Shown here piece by piece: positions 50,603 to 60,477 of a stretch of DNA of 64,000 nucleotides. Location: contig NZ_JYLI01000002.1 in assembly GCF_001439785.1 (NCBI RefSeq), forward strand, positions 248,001 through 312,000, in the 5' to 3' direction. Origin of the DNA: Pseudomonas poae (GTDB taxonomy: Bacteria; Pseudomonadota; Gammaproteobacteria; Pseudomonadales; Pseudomonadaceae). Within the stretch, counting starts at the first letter, position 1. Every line of letters starts with the position of its first letter. The translations under genes were made by a program, and so were the position numbers. The notes under the pieces are model-generated. The model had not been told where the DNA came from. It saw only the letters and a program-made list of their open reading frames with translations, and ran no database searches.

Positions 50603-51014
50603 AGGGCTAGACTCCTGTTTTTTCTGGCGGCAATCGCCGCGCTTTATAAGTGTTGCGGTTGGAGCGTGCGATGCCGCTTTGGCACGGTGCCTTGCAAACG
50701 AGTCGGGACTGATCATGTACCAGTGAAAATCTGACGCCTACAGGGGGCGTCGTATCCAGTACAGGGAGGGTCGTATCCAGTATTGGTGACGTCGCTTACA
50801 GATTTTTCCCAAGGCAAAACCGCAGTTTTCAACCTTGCACACCGCAAAAACGGCCAAAACAGACGATTGCACGCAGGCGACGCTGGTGAGCATGGTTGCG
50901 TCGGTGTGAGACGCCGTGACGGCGGATAAAAGCCGGATGATGCCGCCATCTGGGCGCTCTGAGCGTAGCAGCTCCCTGGTGTCCGATTTGTGTCCACCGA
51001 GGAGTTTCACGTTA
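50603..51014. other. Divergent regulatory region cbcX / sdaA
   Basis: 412 bases between divergent starts. It holds the direct repeats noted separately and the GAGGAG ribosome site of sdaA. No additional gene or clear promoter hexamers were found. Confidence 0.5.
50749..50782. promoter_or_regulatory. Two 13-bp direct repeats at 21-bp spacing upstream of cbcX
   Basis: GTCGTATCCAGTA at 50749-50761 and again at 50770-50782, exactly 21 bases apart, i.e. two helical turns. This spacing is usual for the half-sites of AraC/XylS activators, and GbdR, an AraC-type protein, controls cbcXWV and sdaB in P. aeruginosa. The repeats lie about 150-180 bases upstream of the cbcX start and 233-266 bases before sdaA. 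Confidence 0.6.
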
Positions 51015-52391
51015 ATGGCTATCAGTGTTTTCGACCTGTTCAAGATCGGCATCGGGCCTTCGAGTTCTCACACCGTCGGCCCCATGCGCGCCGCGGCGTT
51101 GTTCGTTCAGACATTGCGTGAACGTGACCTGTTGGAACAGGTTTGCCGCGTTGAAGTTCAGCTGTACGGGTCATTGTCGGCCACCGGCATCGGTCACGGC
51201 AGCGACACCGCCACCGTCATGGGCCTGATGGGCGAGTGGCCGGACGCCATCGATCCGTCGCAGATTGGCATCCGCATCGCCACCCTGCGCGAAACCGACA
51301 CACTGCTGCTCGACGGGCGTTTGCCGGTGCCTTTCGTGTGGGCGCGAGACATGCGCCTGCTCGACGAAAACCTGCCGTTCCACCCCAACGCCATGACCCT
51401 GGTGGTGTTTGACCAGCGCGGTGAACTGCACCGAGACACCTACTACTCGGTGGGTGGCGGTTTTGTGGTGGATGAGGCCCAGGCGCAAAGCGGCGTGGCC
51501 GACATGGACCGCACCGAGCTGCCCTATGATTTTTCCAGCGCGGCCGAGTTGTTGCAGTTGTGCAAGACCCACAACCTGCGCGTCGCCGAACTGATGCTGG
51601 CCAACGAAAAGGTGTGGCGCTCCGAAGAGGAAATCCGCAGTGGCCTGATGAAGCTGTGGCGCGCCATGCAGGACTGCGTGGAGCAAGGTCTCAAGCACGA
51701 AGGCATCCTGCCTGGCGGTCTGAACGTGCGGCGCCGTGCAGCCAGGTTGCACCGCAGCCTTCAGGAGCTGGGCAAGCCGAATGTGATCGGCTCGACCCTG
51801 AGCGCCATGGAGTGGGTCAACCTGTTCGCCCTGGCGGTCAACGAAGAGAACGCCGCCGGCGGCCGCATGGTCACTGCCCCCACCAACGGCGCGGCGGGGA
51901 TCATTCCGGCGGTGTTGCATTACTTCATGAAATTCAGCGAAGACGTCACCGAATCCAACGTGGTCGACTACATGCTCGGTGCCGCGGCGGTGGGGATTCT
52001 GTGCAAGAAGAACGCGTCGATTTCCGGCGCCGAAGTCGGTTGCCAGGGCGAGGTGGGTTCTGCGTGCGCCATGGCGGCGGCGGGGCTGGCGGAGATTCTT
52101 GGCGCGACCCCGGAGCAACTGTGCAACGCCGCCGAAATCGGCCTGGAACACAACCTCGGCCTGACCTGCGACCCGGTCGGTGGCCTGGTGCAAGTGCCGT
52201 GCATCGAACGCAATGCGATTGCCGCGGTGAAAGCGATCAACGCGGCGCAGATGGCCCTGCGGGGTGACGGTCAGCACTTTATCTCCCTGGACCGGGTAAT
52301 CCGCACCATGCGCGATACCGGTGCGGACATGCATGACAAGTACAAGGAAACGTCGCGCGGTGGCCTGGCGGTCAGCGCGGTTGAGTGTTGA
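51015..52391 (+). CDS. sdaB: L-serine dehydratase (iron-sulfur type)
   Basis: 458-residue [4Fe-4S] enzyme deaminating L-serine to pyruvate. The start at 51015 ([27 protein letters not shown]) has GAGGAG upstream; SSSHTVGP is the phosphate/substrate loop. The cluster cysteines lie in [28 protein letters not shown]. It is the final step for carbon from betaine demethylation (glycine to serine to pyruvate), which explains its place between cbcX and gbdR. The symbol follows the P. aeruginosa neighbour; SdaA and SdaB cannot be separated here. Confidence 0.95.
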   Translation: MAISVFDLFKIGIGPSSSHTVGPMRAAALFVQTLRERDLLEQVCRVEVQLYGSLSATGIGHGSDTATVMGLMGEWPDAIDPSQIGIRIATLRETDTLLLDGRLPVPFVWARDMRLLDENLPFHPNAMTLVVFDQRGELHRDTYYSVGGGFVVDEAQAQSGVADMDRTELPYDFSSAAELLQLCKTHNLRVAELMLANEKVWRSEEEIRSGLMKLWRAMQDCVEQGLKHEGILPGGLNVRRRAARLHRSLQELGKPNVIGSTLSAMEWVNLFALAVNEENAAGGRMVTAPTNGAAGIIPAVLHYFMKFSEDVTESNVVDYMLGAAAVGILCKKNASISGAEVGCQGEVGSACAMAAAGLAEILGATPEQLCNAAEIGLEHNLGLTCDPVGGLVQVPCIERNAIAAVKAINAAQMALRGDGQHFISLDRVIRTMRDTGADMHDKYKETSRGGLAVSAVEC

Positions 52392-52404
52392 GTCAATGAT
52401 GCCC

Positions 52405-52477
52405 TCATCGCAGGCAAGCCAGCTCCCACATTTGAAATGCGTATTTCTGTGGGAGCTGGCTTGCCTGCGATAGCGGT
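52405..52477. repeat. REP pair after sdaB
   Basis: Facing GCAGGCAAGCCAGCTCCCACA and TGTGGGAGCTGGCTTGCCTGC units; likely transcription stop between sdaB and gbdR. Confidence 0.88.
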
Positions 52478-52883
52478 GGTTCAAACAAAGCTGCTCATAA
52501 AGTGAACACCCGAACCCAAAAGCGCCACCTTTTAGCGCGTCGCAAACAGATAAGTAGCCAGCGAACGATTTCCCCCTCCAGCACCCGTCATCCGCGCATG
52601 GGGTTACAGACTTCTCCTACGCCCGCAAAGCGCCTTCCCACAAGTGCTACCGATCTGCTCACCCCATTTGAACGAGCGCCTTTTTCGGCTCTATCCCGTA
52701 CTCCCCGCGTGGGCTTATATAGACGCGTCAACAGGTCGTTTTCAGGATTTATTGAATAGGCATTCAAATTCAGGCACGGCATTTGCTCTACCAATTCAAA
52801 GCCTCTCTTCTTTATGGATAAAGAGCGCAATAACAAGAGCCTCGCCTGAGGCCACCCACTGCTTTGTGTGAGGAGATACCGCG
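52478..52883 (+). other. gbdR upstream region
   Basis: About 400 gene-free bases before gbdR. A GAGGAG ribosome site lies just before the ATG. An open frame at 52502-52759 has no ribosome site and no protein character. I see no clear operator. Confidence 0.5.
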
Positions 52884-53984
52884 ATGTCGTCGTCCAACTC
52901 AGGGGCCCAACCCCAGAACCGTACGCCTCAATCCATCGGCTTTTTGCTGCTGGACAATTTCACGCTGATTTCCCTGGCGTCGGCGGTGGAACCGCTGCGC
53001 ATGGCCAATCAGCTGTCCGGCCGTGAACTGTATCGCTGGACCACCCTGAGTGCCGACGGCAGCCAGGTGTGGGCCAGCGACGGTCTGCAAATCACGCCCG
53101 ATGCTTCCATGCACAAAGCCCCGGCCCTGGACACCGTGATTGTGTGCGGCGGCGTGGGCATCCAGCGCACCGTGACACGCGAGCACGTGTCGTGGCTGCA
53201 AAGCCAGGCGCGCCAGTCGCGCCGCCTGGGCGCGGTGTGCACCGGCAGTTGGGCACTGGCCTGCGCCGGCTTGCTCGACGGGTTCGATTGCAGCGTGCAC
53301 TGGGAATGCCTTGCGTCGATGCAGGAAGCCTTCCCGCGCGTTGCCATGAGCACGCGTCTGTTCACCCTCGACCGCAACCGCTTCACCAGCTCCGGCGGCA
53401 CCGCGCCGCTGGACATGATGCTGCACCTGATCAGCCGCGACCACGGCCGTGAATTGTCGGCCGCTATCTCCGAGATGTTTGTCTACGAACGCATCCGCAA
53501 CGAACAGGATCACCAGCGCGTGCCGCTCAAGCACATGCTCGGCACCAACCAGCCGAAGCTGCAGGAAATCGTCGCGCTGATGGAAGCCAACCTCGAAGAG
53601 CCGATCGACCTGGACGAGCTGGCGGTGTATGTCGCCGTGTCGCGGCGCCAGCTGGAGCGGTTGTTCCAGAAATACCTGCACTGCTCGCCGTCGCGCTACT
53701 ACCTCAAGCTGCGCCTGATCCGTGCACGGCAGTTGCTCAAGCAAACGCCGATGTCGATCATCGAAGTGGCGTCGGTGTGCGGGTTTGTGTCCACGCCGCA
53801 TTTTTCCAAGTGCTACCGCGAATACTTCGGCATTCCGCCACGCGATGAGCGCGTCGGTTCCAATACCACCCAGCAGGTCGCGATGCTGCCGATTCCGCAG
53901 GCGTTGTTGTCACCGTTGTCGGGGCCGATGTCGGCGTTGAGCCAGGCGCGCAATGAGTCGACGTTTGCCAGTGTAAGGCTGTAG
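52884..53984 (+). CDS. gbdR: Betaine-responsive activator GbdR (AraC/GlxA family)
   Basis: 366-residue regulator with an N-terminal DJ-1/PfpI-like sensing domain (about 15-200: GFLLLDNFTLISLASAVEPLRMANQ, GVGIQRTVTREHVSWLQ, CTGSWALACAGLLDGFDCSVHWEC) and two C-terminal AraC helix-turn-helix motifs (about 240-335: IDLDELAVYVAVSRRQLERLFQKYLHCSP and MSIIEVASVCGFVSTPHFSKCYREYFG). In P. aeruginosa GbdR activates gbc, dgc, cbc, sdaB and sox genes in response to betaine and dimethylglycine. Position and architecture match. Confidence 0.93.
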   Translation: MSSSNSGAQPQNRTPQSIGFLLLDNFTLISLASAVEPLRMANQLSGRELYRWTTLSADGSQVWASDGLQITPDASMHKAPALDTVIVCGGVGIQRTVTREHVSWLQSQARQSRRLGAVCTGSWALACAGLLDGFDCSVHWECLASMQEAFPRVAMSTRLFTLDRNRFTSSGGTAPLDMMLHLISRDHGRELSAAISEMFVYERIRNEQDHQRVPLKHMLGTNQPKLQEIVALMEANLEEPIDLDELAVYVAVSRRQLERLFQKYLHCSPSRYYLKLRLIRARQLLKQTPMSIIEVASVCGFVSTPHFSKCYREYFGIPPRDERVGSNTTQQVAMLPIPQALLSPLSGPMSALSQARNESTFASVRL

Positions 53985-53997
53985 ACCGCGTCGCCTG

Positions 53998-54072
53998 CAT
54001 CGCAGGCAAGCCAGCTCCCACATTTGACTGTGTTCAAAAATCAAACTGTGGGAGGGGCTTGCTCCCGATAGC
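53998..54072. repeat. Hybrid REP pair after gbdR
   Basis: One unit of the GCAGGCAAGCCAGCTCCCAC subtype faces one of the GTGGGAGGGGCTTGCTCCCGATAGC subtype, so the arms pair only partly. Confidence 0.8.
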
Positions 54073-54078
54073 GCTCTG

Positions 54079-54342
54079 TCAGGCGCTGGCGTTCTGTTTG
54101 AACTGCATCAAGGCCGGCAACAACTGCTTGTCAATCGCCTGCCTCACCGCCGGCAGGATAGTCGCACTGCCGCCATACATCTGCTCGACCATCCCCTTGA
54201 GTGCCTTCGCCCGGGCTTCACTCAAGCCGCGCACCGCACACTCGCAGGCCTGCTCGGCGCTGGCGCCGCTGGACACCTCGAAACCCAGCGAGCGCAGCTG
54301 GCTCAGCAGGTCATCCTGGTCAATCAAATCAGCGTGCATCAT
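54079..54342 (-). CDS. Small conserved protein in the carnitine operon, unknown
   Basis: 87-residue protein. The start at 54342 (MMHADLIDQDDLLSQLRSLGFEVS) is chosen over the longer frame (to 54549), which has composition unlike a protein before this point. Predicted mainly helical, with an ECAVRGLSEARAKALKGMVEQMYGG segment. No recognised domain. It is the last gene after cdhB in the transcription direction, 223 bases on, in a place where P. aeruginosa also keeps a small hypothetical gene. Confidence 0.68.
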   Translation of the reverse strand: MMHADLIDQDDLLSQLRSLGFEVSSGASAEQACECAVRGLSEARAKALKGMVEQMYGGSATILPAVRQAIDKQLLPALMQFKQNASA

Positions 54343-54565
54343 GACGTTTACCCTGGTTAACGGAGCTGGATTGACTCGGATTCTGGTAGGCCCTCGACCG
54401 GTCGGCAAGGGCAGAATGCCCGAATGCCTCGGATGGCTATGAGCGTGTCGCTTTGGGGCCAGGTGCCAGGTCCATGAACCGGCACACTGCACCCAGGCAA
54501 GCAGCTTGACGGTTTGGTCACCCTCGGGATGCAGGCTCACACAAGGCACCTCTGCCCCGATCCCG

Positions 54566-55057
54566 TCACGGCTGGTTCGGGGCTTTTTTTGTTGGCAAAC
54601 CGATCACCCGGCCCAGCAGGGCAGGCGTGGGAAGGTCTTTCTGCCCGGCGCTGAGCTCCATGAGTCTTGCCAGTGTGGCTTCGCTGAACGGCGTCGCATG
54701 CGGGCCAGCCAGGTCGACATGCAGCAGCATCTGTTCGTTGCCGGCCAGTGCTTTTTCCTCTTCGATCAGGTGCAGGCTGTGATAGAGGTGCAGGCGCTTG
54801 GCATCAAAAGCGATCAGTTGGGTGTGCACCTGCACCTCGGCGCCGAGTTTGACTTCGTGCAAGTAGTTCAGGTGCAGCTCCAGGGTGAATAACGAGTGAC
54901 CGCTGGCATCACGGTTGTCGCTGTCCAGACCCAGCGTGTCCATCAACGCGTCGGTGGCGTAGCTGAAAATCAGCAGGTAGAACGCGTCGCGCAAATGGCC
55001 GTTGTAGTCCACCCAGGCGGGTTGGATCTTGGTGGTGTAGGTTTTCAGTAGCGGCAT
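54566..55057 (-). CDS. cdhB: Betainyl-CoA thioesterase
   Basis: 163-residue hotdog-fold thioesterase (YTTKIQPAWVDYNGHLRDAFYL with the conserved DYNGH catalytic loop at about 17-21). In carnitine degradation it hydrolyses betainyl-CoA to glycine betaine plus CoA. It follows cdhA by 116 bases containing a REP pair. The assignment rests on the cdhC-cdhA-thioesterase order and the fold. Confidence 0.88.
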   Translation of the reverse strand: MPLLKTYTTKIQPAWVDYNGHLRDAFYLLIFSYATDALMDTLGLDSDNRDASGHSLFTLELHLNYLHEVKLGAEVQVHTQLIAFDAKRLHLYHSLHLIEEEKALAGNEQMLLHVDLAGPHATPFSEATLARLMELSAGQKDLPTPALLGRVIGLPTKKAPNQP

Positions 55058-55078
55058 GGGCTTTGTACTCGGTCAAAA

Positions 55079-55170
55079 ATGTGGAAGCGGGCTTGCTCGC
55101 GAATGCGGTACATCAGTAGCCAATTAGTTGCCTGACACACCGCGTTCGCGAGCAAGCCCGCTCCCACATT
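55079..55170. repeat. REP pair between cdhA and cdhB, CGCGAATGCGG subtype
   Basis: Facing GAAGCGGGCTTGCTCGCGAA and TTCGCGAGCAAGCCCGCTC units inside the operon, a third REP subtype. Confidence 0.82.
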
Positions 55171-55173
55171 GGG

Positions 55174-56139
55174 TTATTCGGCGAAGGTCATACCGTGTTT
55201 TGCCTTGGTGGTTTTCACCGCTTCAAGCACCGCCAGCAGGCAATCATCACGATAGCGCTCCAGCGCCGAAATGCTGTGTTTACCCAATTGATCGCGGGTG
55301 CCGTCGACCACATCGTCGATCAGCTTTTCGGTCAATTCCGGCGCGGGCAGGTAGGTCCACGGCAATTGCAGCGCCGGGCCGAACTGCGCCATGAAGTGCC
55401 GCATACCGGCATCGCCACCCGCCAGGGTGTAAGTAAGAAACGTGCCCATGAACGACCAGCGCAACCCGGCGCCAAAGCGAATCGCATCGTCGATCTCACC
55501 AGTGGTGGCCACGCCGTCATTCACCAGGTGCAGCGCCTCACGCCACAGCGCTTCGAGCAGGCGGTCGGCGATAAACCCGGGGACTTCCTTGCGCACATGC
55601 AGCGGGCGCATGCCGAGGCTTTCGTACACCTGAATCGCGGCCTGGATGGCTTCAGGCGCGGTGTTTTTGCCGCCGACCACTTCCACCAGCGGCAGCAGAT
55701 ACACCGGGTTGAACGGGTGCCCAACCACGCAACGCTGCGGGTGGGTCGAGCCCTCGTAGAACTCACTCGGCAACAGGCCCGAGGTGCTGGACCCGATCAA
55801 TGCATCGGGCCTGGCGGCTGCGCTGATCTTGCTGTGCAGCTCCAGTTTCAACGCCAGGCGTTCCGGGGCGCTTTCCTGGATGAAGTCGGCGTCTTTTACG
55901 CAGTCTTCGATAGTGGCGACAAAGCGCAGGCGATCCTGTGACGCACCCGGTGCCAGGCCCTGTTTCTCCAGGGCGCCCCAGGCATTGGCGACGCGTTTGC
56001 GCAGGGCGGCTTCTGCGCCGGGCGCCGGGTCCCAGGCCACCACATCGAGGCCGTGGGCCAGGGCGCGGGACACCCAGCCGCTGCCGATAACACCGCTGCC
56101 GAGGGCGGCGAAGGTTTTGATTTCAGTGATAAAGCTCAT
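55174..56139 (-). CDS. cdhA: L-carnitine dehydrogenase
   Basis: 321-residue NAD-dependent enzyme of the 3-hydroxyacyl-CoA dehydrogenase fold oxidising L-carnitine to 3-dehydrocarnitine. The N-terminal Rossmann loop is [15 protein letters not shown], followed by the [14 protein letters not shown] and [18 protein letters not shown] active-site segments (catalytic His-Glu type). Length equals characterised pseudomonad carnitine dehydrogenases. Same strand as cdhC, caiX and cdhB; REP pairs lie in both flanking gaps. Confidence 0.92.
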   Translation of the reverse strand: MSFITEIKTFAALGSGVIGSGWVSRALAHGLDVVAWDPAPGAEAALRKRVANAWGALEKQGLAPGASQDRLRFVATIEDCVKDADFIQESAPERLALKLELHSKISAAARPDALIGSSTSGLLPSEFYEGSTHPQRCVVGHPFNPVYLLPLVEVVGGKNTAPEAIQAAIQVYESLGMRPLHVRKEVPGFIADRLLEALWREALHLVNDGVATTGEIDDAIRFGAGLRWSFMGTFLTYTLAGGDAGMRHFMAQFGPALQLPWTYLPAPELTEKLIDDVVDGTRDQLGKHSISALERYRDDCLLAVLEAVKTTKAKHGMTFAE

Positions 56140-56167
56140 GTCAAATTCCTAAGGCGTTCGGTGATCA

Positions 56168-56259
56168 ATGTGGGAGCTGGCTTGCCTGCGATAGCGGTGT
56201 TCCAGTTGAAGTATTCGGTGCAGATGTACCGCTATCGCGGGCAAGCCCGGCTCCCACAG
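56168..56259. repeat. REP pair between cdhC and cdhA
   Basis: Facing GTGGGAGCTGGCTTGCCTGCGATAGC and its GCTATCGCGGGCAAGCCCGGCTCCCAC partner; slight arm differences. Confidence 0.85.
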
Positions 56260-56277
56260 GGTTCTGTGGTGTCTGAG

Positions 56278-57165
56278 TTAGCCGCGCTTGGTCAGGCCCA
56301 TCTTGATTCGCCCTTCTGCCGGGGTCATGACACGGGCGCCCAGCCGGCTGAGGATTTCACTCGCGCGTTCCACAAGCTGGCCGTTGGTGGCCAGCACGCC
56401 CTTGTCCAGCCACAGGTTGTCTTCCAATCCGACCCGCACATTGCCACCCAGCAACACCGCCTGCGCCGCCATCGGCATCTGCATGCGGCCGATGCCGAAG
56501 CCGGCCCACACCGCGTCGGCCGGCAGGTTGTCGACCATGGCTTTCATGGTGGTGGTGTCGGCCGGCGCGCCCCACGGGATGCCCAGGCACAGTTGAAACA
56601 GTGGGTTGTCGAGCAGGCCTTCCTTGATCAGTTGCTTGGCGAACCACAGGTGGCCGGTGTCGAAGATCTCAAGCTCTGCCTTGACGCCCAGCTCCTGGAT
56701 GCGTTTTGCACCCGCGCGCAATTGCGCCGGAGTGGACACGTAAATGGTGTCGCCGTCGCCGAAATTGAGGGTGCCGCAATCCAGGGTGCAGATCTCCGGC
56801 AGCAGTTGTTCGACGTGGGCCAGGCGGGTCAACGGGCCGACCAGGTCGGTGTTGGGGCCGAACGCCATCGGATTCTCGCCGCCGCCGATCTCCAGGTCGC
56901 CGCCCATGCCGGCGGTGAGGTTGACGATGATGTCGATATCGGCTTCGCGGATGCGCTCCATGACTTCGCGGTACAGCGCCACGTCGCGGCTGAACTTGCC
57001 GCTGTGCGGGTCGCGCACGTGACAGTGCACCACCGTGGCGCCGGCCTTGGCGGCCTCCACCGCTGCGGCGGCGATCTGTTTGGGGGTGATCGGCACGTGG
57101 GGGCTGCGGCTGGTCGTGTCGCCAGCACCGGTGAGTGCGCAGGTGATGATGACGTCGTGGTTCAT
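56278..57165 (-). CDS. cdhC: 3-dehydrocarnitine:acetyl-CoA trimethylamine transferase (BKACE family)
   Basis: 295-residue beta-keto acid cleavage enzyme. It uses acetyl-CoA to split 3-dehydrocarnitine into betainyl-CoA and acetoacetate. Zinc ligands are in [12 protein letters not shown] (His-x-His, about residue 46-48), with the [15 protein letters not shown] and [13 protein letters not shown] segments typical of BKACE proteins. Standard length. It sits between caiX and cdhA, with the 72-base gap to caiX suggesting one transcript. Confidence 0.92.
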   Translation of the reverse strand: MNHDVIITCALTGAGDTTSRSPHVPITPKQIAAAAVEAAKAGATVVHCHVRDPHSGKFSRDVALYREVMERIREADIDIIVNLTAGMGGDLEIGGGENPMAFGPNTDLVGPLTRLAHVEQLLPEICTLDCGTLNFGDGDTIYVSTPAQLRAGAKRIQELGVKAELEIFDTGHLWFAKQLIKEGLLDNPLFQLCLGIPWGAPADTTTMKAMVDNLPADAVWAGFGIGRMQMPMAAQAVLLGGNVRVGLEDNLWLDKGVLATNGQLVERASEILSRLGARVMTPAEGRIKMGLTKRG

Positions 57166-57237
57166 GGTGCGGTTCCTTACAGGCGTGGTGGTCCGTTCGC
57201 GGTCGAAAGCGACCGCGAAACGGTGATTGCAAACGGG

Positions 57238-58176
57238 TTATTGACCGGTCAGTTGCAGATTGGCCGCAGCCGGTTTGCCGTCGAAGGTGGTCACGCCTTC
57301 GAGCCAGCGTGCCTGGTCCTGCGGGTGGTCCTTGAGCCACTGCCGGGCGGACGCGAGAGGATCCTTGTGATCCAGCAGCGGCTGCATCATCCGGCTCTCG
57401 TCGGTGGCGGTGAAGGTCAGGTTAGTCAGCAGCTTGTGCACGTTGGGGCACTGTTGGGCATAGGTCGGCGAGGTGACGGTCCACACGCTTGCCATGCCCT
57501 CGTTCGGCCCCAGGGCGTCGTCGCTGCCGCTGAGGTAAGTCATGGCAATGTTGACGTTCATCGGGTGCGGCGCCCAGCCGAAGAACACCACGGCTTCCTT
57601 GCGACGCACCGCGCGGTCGACGGCAGCGAGCATGCCGGCTTCGCTGGATTCCACCAGTTGGAACTTGCCCAGGCCGAACTGGTTCTTGGCGATCATCGCC
57701 TTGATCTGCGTGTTGGCGCCCGAGCCTGGCTCGATGCCATAGAGCTTGCCGCCCAGTTCTTTTTCGAATTTGGCAATGTCGGCGAAGGTTTTCAGGCCCT
57801 TGTCGGCCAGGTACGTCGGCACGGCGAGGGTGGCGCGAGCGTCTTCCAGCGAGGGTTTGTCGAGGACCTTGACCTGCTGGGCGTCAACGAACGGCGTGAT
57901 GGTCTGGGTCATCAGCGGGTTCCAGTAGCCCAGGAACAGGTCCAGGCGCCGGTCGCGGATGCCGGCGAAGATGATCTGCTGGGAGGCGCTGGTCTGCTTG
58001 GTCGTGTAGCCGAGGCCATCGAGCAGCACCTGGGTCATGGCGCTGGTGGCGATCACATCGGTCCAGTTCACCACGCCCATGCGCACGTTCTGGCAGGACG
58101 CTGCGTCGGCCGCGAACACGTGGGTACTCAAGAGGGCGCTCAGGGCGAGCGCATAGCGGCTGATCTGTCGTTTCAT
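57238..58176 (-). CDS. caiX: Carnitine-binding periplasmic protein CaiX
   Basis: 312-residue binding protein, paralogue of cbcX. Signal peptide MKRQISRYALALSALLSTHVFA. Shared quaternary-amine-box aromatics occur in VVNWTDV, LGYWNPL and FFGWAPHPMNVN. No permease or ATPase is adjacent. In P. aeruginosa CaiX delivers carnitine to the shared CbcWV core, encoded here about 8 kb away. It is the first gene of the caiX-cdhCAB run, divergent from cdhR. Confidence 0.92.
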   Translation of the reverse strand: MKRQISRYALALSALLSTHVFAADAASCQNVRMGVVNWTDVIATSAMTQVLLDGLGYTTKQTSASQQIIFAGIRDRRLDLFLGYWNPLMTQTITPFVDAQQVKVLDKPSLEDARATLAVPTYLADKGLKTFADIAKFEKELGGKLYGIEPGSGANTQIKAMIAKNQFGLGKFQLVESSEAGMLAAVDRAVRRKEAVVFFGWAPHPMNVNIAMTYLSGSDDALGPNEGMASVWTVTSPTYAQQCPNVHKLLTNLTFTATDESRMMQPLLDHKDPLASARQWLKDHPQDQARWLEGVTTFDGKPAAANLQLTGQ

Positions 58177-58368
58177 GGTGGGGGCCTCGGCAGCTCGTTA
58201 TTGTGGGGGCCGGCGTCTTTGTGCACCGTGACGCCACGTTACGGATCTTCGGCGCGCACAAAACGCACAGCGGCGACCGGTGCTTGCACTGCAGCGACCT
58301 ACCCCCTTGAAACCGCCCGGCAACGGGAGTATCACAGTGCCATTTAGCCTGCCGACGAGCGCGCCACC

Positions 58369-59313
58369 ATGTCCCAGGATGTCTACTTCTTGCTGATGCC
58401 CGGCTTCTCCGCCATCGGCTTCATCTCCGCGCTGGAACCGCTGCGGGTGGCCAACCGCTTTCGCGGCGAGCTGTACCGCTGGCACATACTGAGCGCCGAC
58501 GGCGGTGCGGTGCTGGCGAGCAACGGCATGTCGGTCAACGCCGACGCCGCGCTGGAACCGCTGAACAAAGGCGCGACGCTGTTGGTGGTGGCCGGCTTCG
58601 AACCGCTGCAGTTCGCCACGCCCGCCCTGGAACACTGGCTGCGCCGCCTCGACCATGACGGCGTGACCCTGGGCGCCATCGACACCGGCGCCTGCGTGCT
58701 GGCTGAAGCAGGCTTGCTGGACGGTCACCGCGTGACGCTGCACTGGGAAGCCATCGATGCCTTCAAAGAGTCGTACCCGCACCTGAGCGTGACCCAGGAG
58801 CTGTTCGAAATCGACCGCCGCCGCATCACCTGCGCCGGCGGCACCGCCTCCATCGACCTGATGCTCGACCTGATCGCCCAGGCCCACTGCCCCGACCTTG
58901 CGATCCAGGTCTCCGAACAGTTCGTGCTCGGCCGCATCCGCCCGCGCAAAGACCACCAGCGCATGCAGATCGCCACGCGCTACGGCATCAACAACAAGAA
59001 ACTGGTGCAGGTCATCGGCGAGATGGAGCAACACACCGAACCGCCGCTGAGCACACTGGCCTTGGCCGAAGCCATCAAGGTGACGCGCCGCCAACTGGAA
59101 CGCCTGTTTCGCCTGCACCTGAACGATACCCCGAGCAACTTCTACCTCGGCCTGCGCCTGGAAAAAGCCCGGCAACTGCTGCGCCAGAGCGGCATGAGTG
59201 TGCTGGAGGTGAGCATTGCGTGCGGGTTTGAGTCGCCGTCGTATTTCACCCGTAGCTACAGAGCGCGGTTTGCCAAGTGCCCAAGAGAGGATCGGCGACG
59301 AGAGGTGGTTTGA
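58369..59313 (+). CDS. cdhR: Carnitine-responsive activator CdhR (AraC/GlxA family)
   Basis: 314-residue regulator with a DJ-1/PfpI-like N-terminal domain (YFLLMPGFSAIGFISALEPLRVANRF, then GAIDTGACVLAEAGLLDGHRVTLHWE) and two AraC helix-turn-helix motifs at about 220-305 (LSTLALAEAIKVTRRQLERLFRLHLND; MSVLEVSIACGFESPSYFTRSYR). Divergent from caiX with a 192-base gap, as for the P. aeruginosa carnitine regulator. It lacks an obvious nucleophile cysteine environment of the DJ-1 peptidases, as GlxA-type regulators do. Confidence 0.9.
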   Translation: MSQDVYFLLMPGFSAIGFISALEPLRVANRFRGELYRWHILSADGGAVLASNGMSVNADAALEPLNKGATLLVVAGFEPLQFATPALEHWLRRLDHDGVTLGAIDTGACVLAEAGLLDGHRVTLHWEAIDAFKESYPHLSVTQELFEIDRRRITCAGGTASIDLMLDLIAQAHCPDLAIQVSEQFVLGRIRPRKDHQRMQIATRYGINNKKLVQVIGEMEQHTEPPLSTLALAEAIKVTRRQLERLFRLHLNDTPSNFYLGLRLEKARQLLRQSGMSVLEVSIACGFESPSYFTRSYRARFAKCPREDRRREVV

Positions 59314-59397
59314 TCATTTTTTAGTCAATTATAGTCGCGACCATAATTTATAGCCGTTTCCATAATTGGGTATAAAAGTGGCCAAATGTGTTGTTGC

Positions 59398-59814
59398 TTA
59401 TTTTTTCACCAGGGCAGAGCACGCGGCTTTGTAGGCCTCATGCTGATACTTGTTCAGCGTCGCCGGCAACTCAAAGGTGTGTTTCTTGTTCTGCGCATTG
59501 ATGGTCTGCGGCGACAGCAGCGTCACCTCAACCCCGTCCAGCAACTGAAACACCCCTTCAATCTTGAACGTGGTCGGGCCACCGGCAAACTCGCCTTTCT
59601 TGCTGCGCTTCTTGATCGCGATGCGGCTGATGGCGTTGGCCTGCACAAACGCCTGCACCTGGGCGGCGAAGGCTTTGACGTTGGCGGCTTCATCGTCATC
59701 TTCCAGCGCGATTTTCTTGGTGGAGAGGGCCACATGGGTCAGCGCCTGGTTATCCAGTGAGGCGACCGCGATGATGGCTTCGCTGCCTTTGATTTCGATG
59801 CCGCAAATAGTCAT
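59398..59814 (-). CDS. DUF3010 family protein
   Basis: 138-residue cytosolic protein with the DUF3010 pattern: MTICGIEIKGSEAIIAVAS at the start, a lysine-rich loop IAIKKRSKKGEFAGGPTTFKIEG (about 68-90), and LPATLNKYQHEAYKAACSALVKK at the end. Function is unknown for the family. The fold seems ribonuclease-H-like from its beta-alpha order, which is a guess. It lies alone between cdhR and the LprI-like gene. Confidence 0.82.
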   Translation of the reverse strand: MTICGIEIKGSEAIIAVASLDNQALTHVALSTKKIALEDDDEAANVKAFAAQVQAFVQANAISRIAIKKRSKKGEFAGGPTTFKIEGVFQLLDGVEVTLLSPQTINAQNKKHTFELPATLNKYQHEAYKAACSALVKK

Positions 59815-59854
59815 GAATAGCCCTGGATGAGATCAAGTTGGCGCAGATTGTCGC

Positions 59855-60256
59855 TTATTCCTGCCCAATCGACTCCAAAAACTCTGACCGTTCATCACTC
59901 ATCCGCGCCAGGCAATCATTCTGCGCAATCGCATACGCCTTGCTGCCGGTTACCGCCGGGAAGGTGTCCACGGCGCAGTCGGCGTCGCGCAGTTTTTCCC
60001 ATTTCTGCTGGGCGTCCTTCAGACGGGCGGTAATGTCGGCCAGTTTGGTCTTGTCGCTGCCGTAGGTCGAACCCATGCGATCGAGCAGGCCCTGATAGTT
60101 GTCCTTGAGCAATTGCTCGGCGGTGGTCTTGTTGTAGGTGGCGCAGGCCAGGGTCTGCTGGTCGTTTTCGATGCCGTCGCACGGCGTGCTGTCGGTGTCT
60201 TCGGCGGCGTGGACGCCGGTTGCGATGAGTGCCAAAGCCAGGAAAATCGATTTCAT
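59855..60256 (-). CDS. LprI-type (DUF1311) periplasmic protein
   Basis: 133-residue exported protein (signal MKSIFLALALIATGVHA). The LprI/DUF1311 pattern is seen: PCDGIENDQQTLACATYNKTTAEQLLKDNYQGLL, then KWEKLRDADCAVDTFP and IAQNDCLARMSDERSEFL, with conserved cysteines. Members inhibit lysozyme in mycobacteria, but the role here is unknown. It is convergent with nothing and lies 41 bases upstream in transcription of the DUF3010 gene, so co-transcription is possible. Confidence 0.82.
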   Translation of the reverse strand: MKSIFLALALIATGVHAAEDTDSTPCDGIENDQQTLACATYNKTTAEQLLKDNYQGLLDRMGSTYGSDKTKLADITARLKDAQQKWEKLRDADCAVDTFPAVTGSKAYAIAQNDCLARMSDERSEFLESIGQE

Positions 60257-60477
60257 TGCGCCGTCTCATATCAGGTGATGGCCGGATTCTGGCTCAAGCG
60301 TAAGACAAAGAACAGCCGCCAGTCAGGCGTGTCTGTACAGCCTTTGTCGCGGATTGACGCTTTCGGCAATTCCCCTGTCGTTTTTGCACCCGGTCCGTTC
60401 AGCCCCGGGGCATATGCTGGCCCCAAAGCGCCGGCAGACGATTCGGCGCATGAATCGCCAAAACAAGGGGACGCCTG

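Noticed and set aside
52502..52759. Possible 85-residue gene upstream of gbdR
   Set aside because: No ribosome site and no recognisable fold; it lies in the regulatory region and has low-complexity composition.
56053..58347. 764-residue plus-strand frame over cdhC and caiX
   Set aside because: It crosses REP elements and two convincing minus-strand genes, with no domain character of its own.
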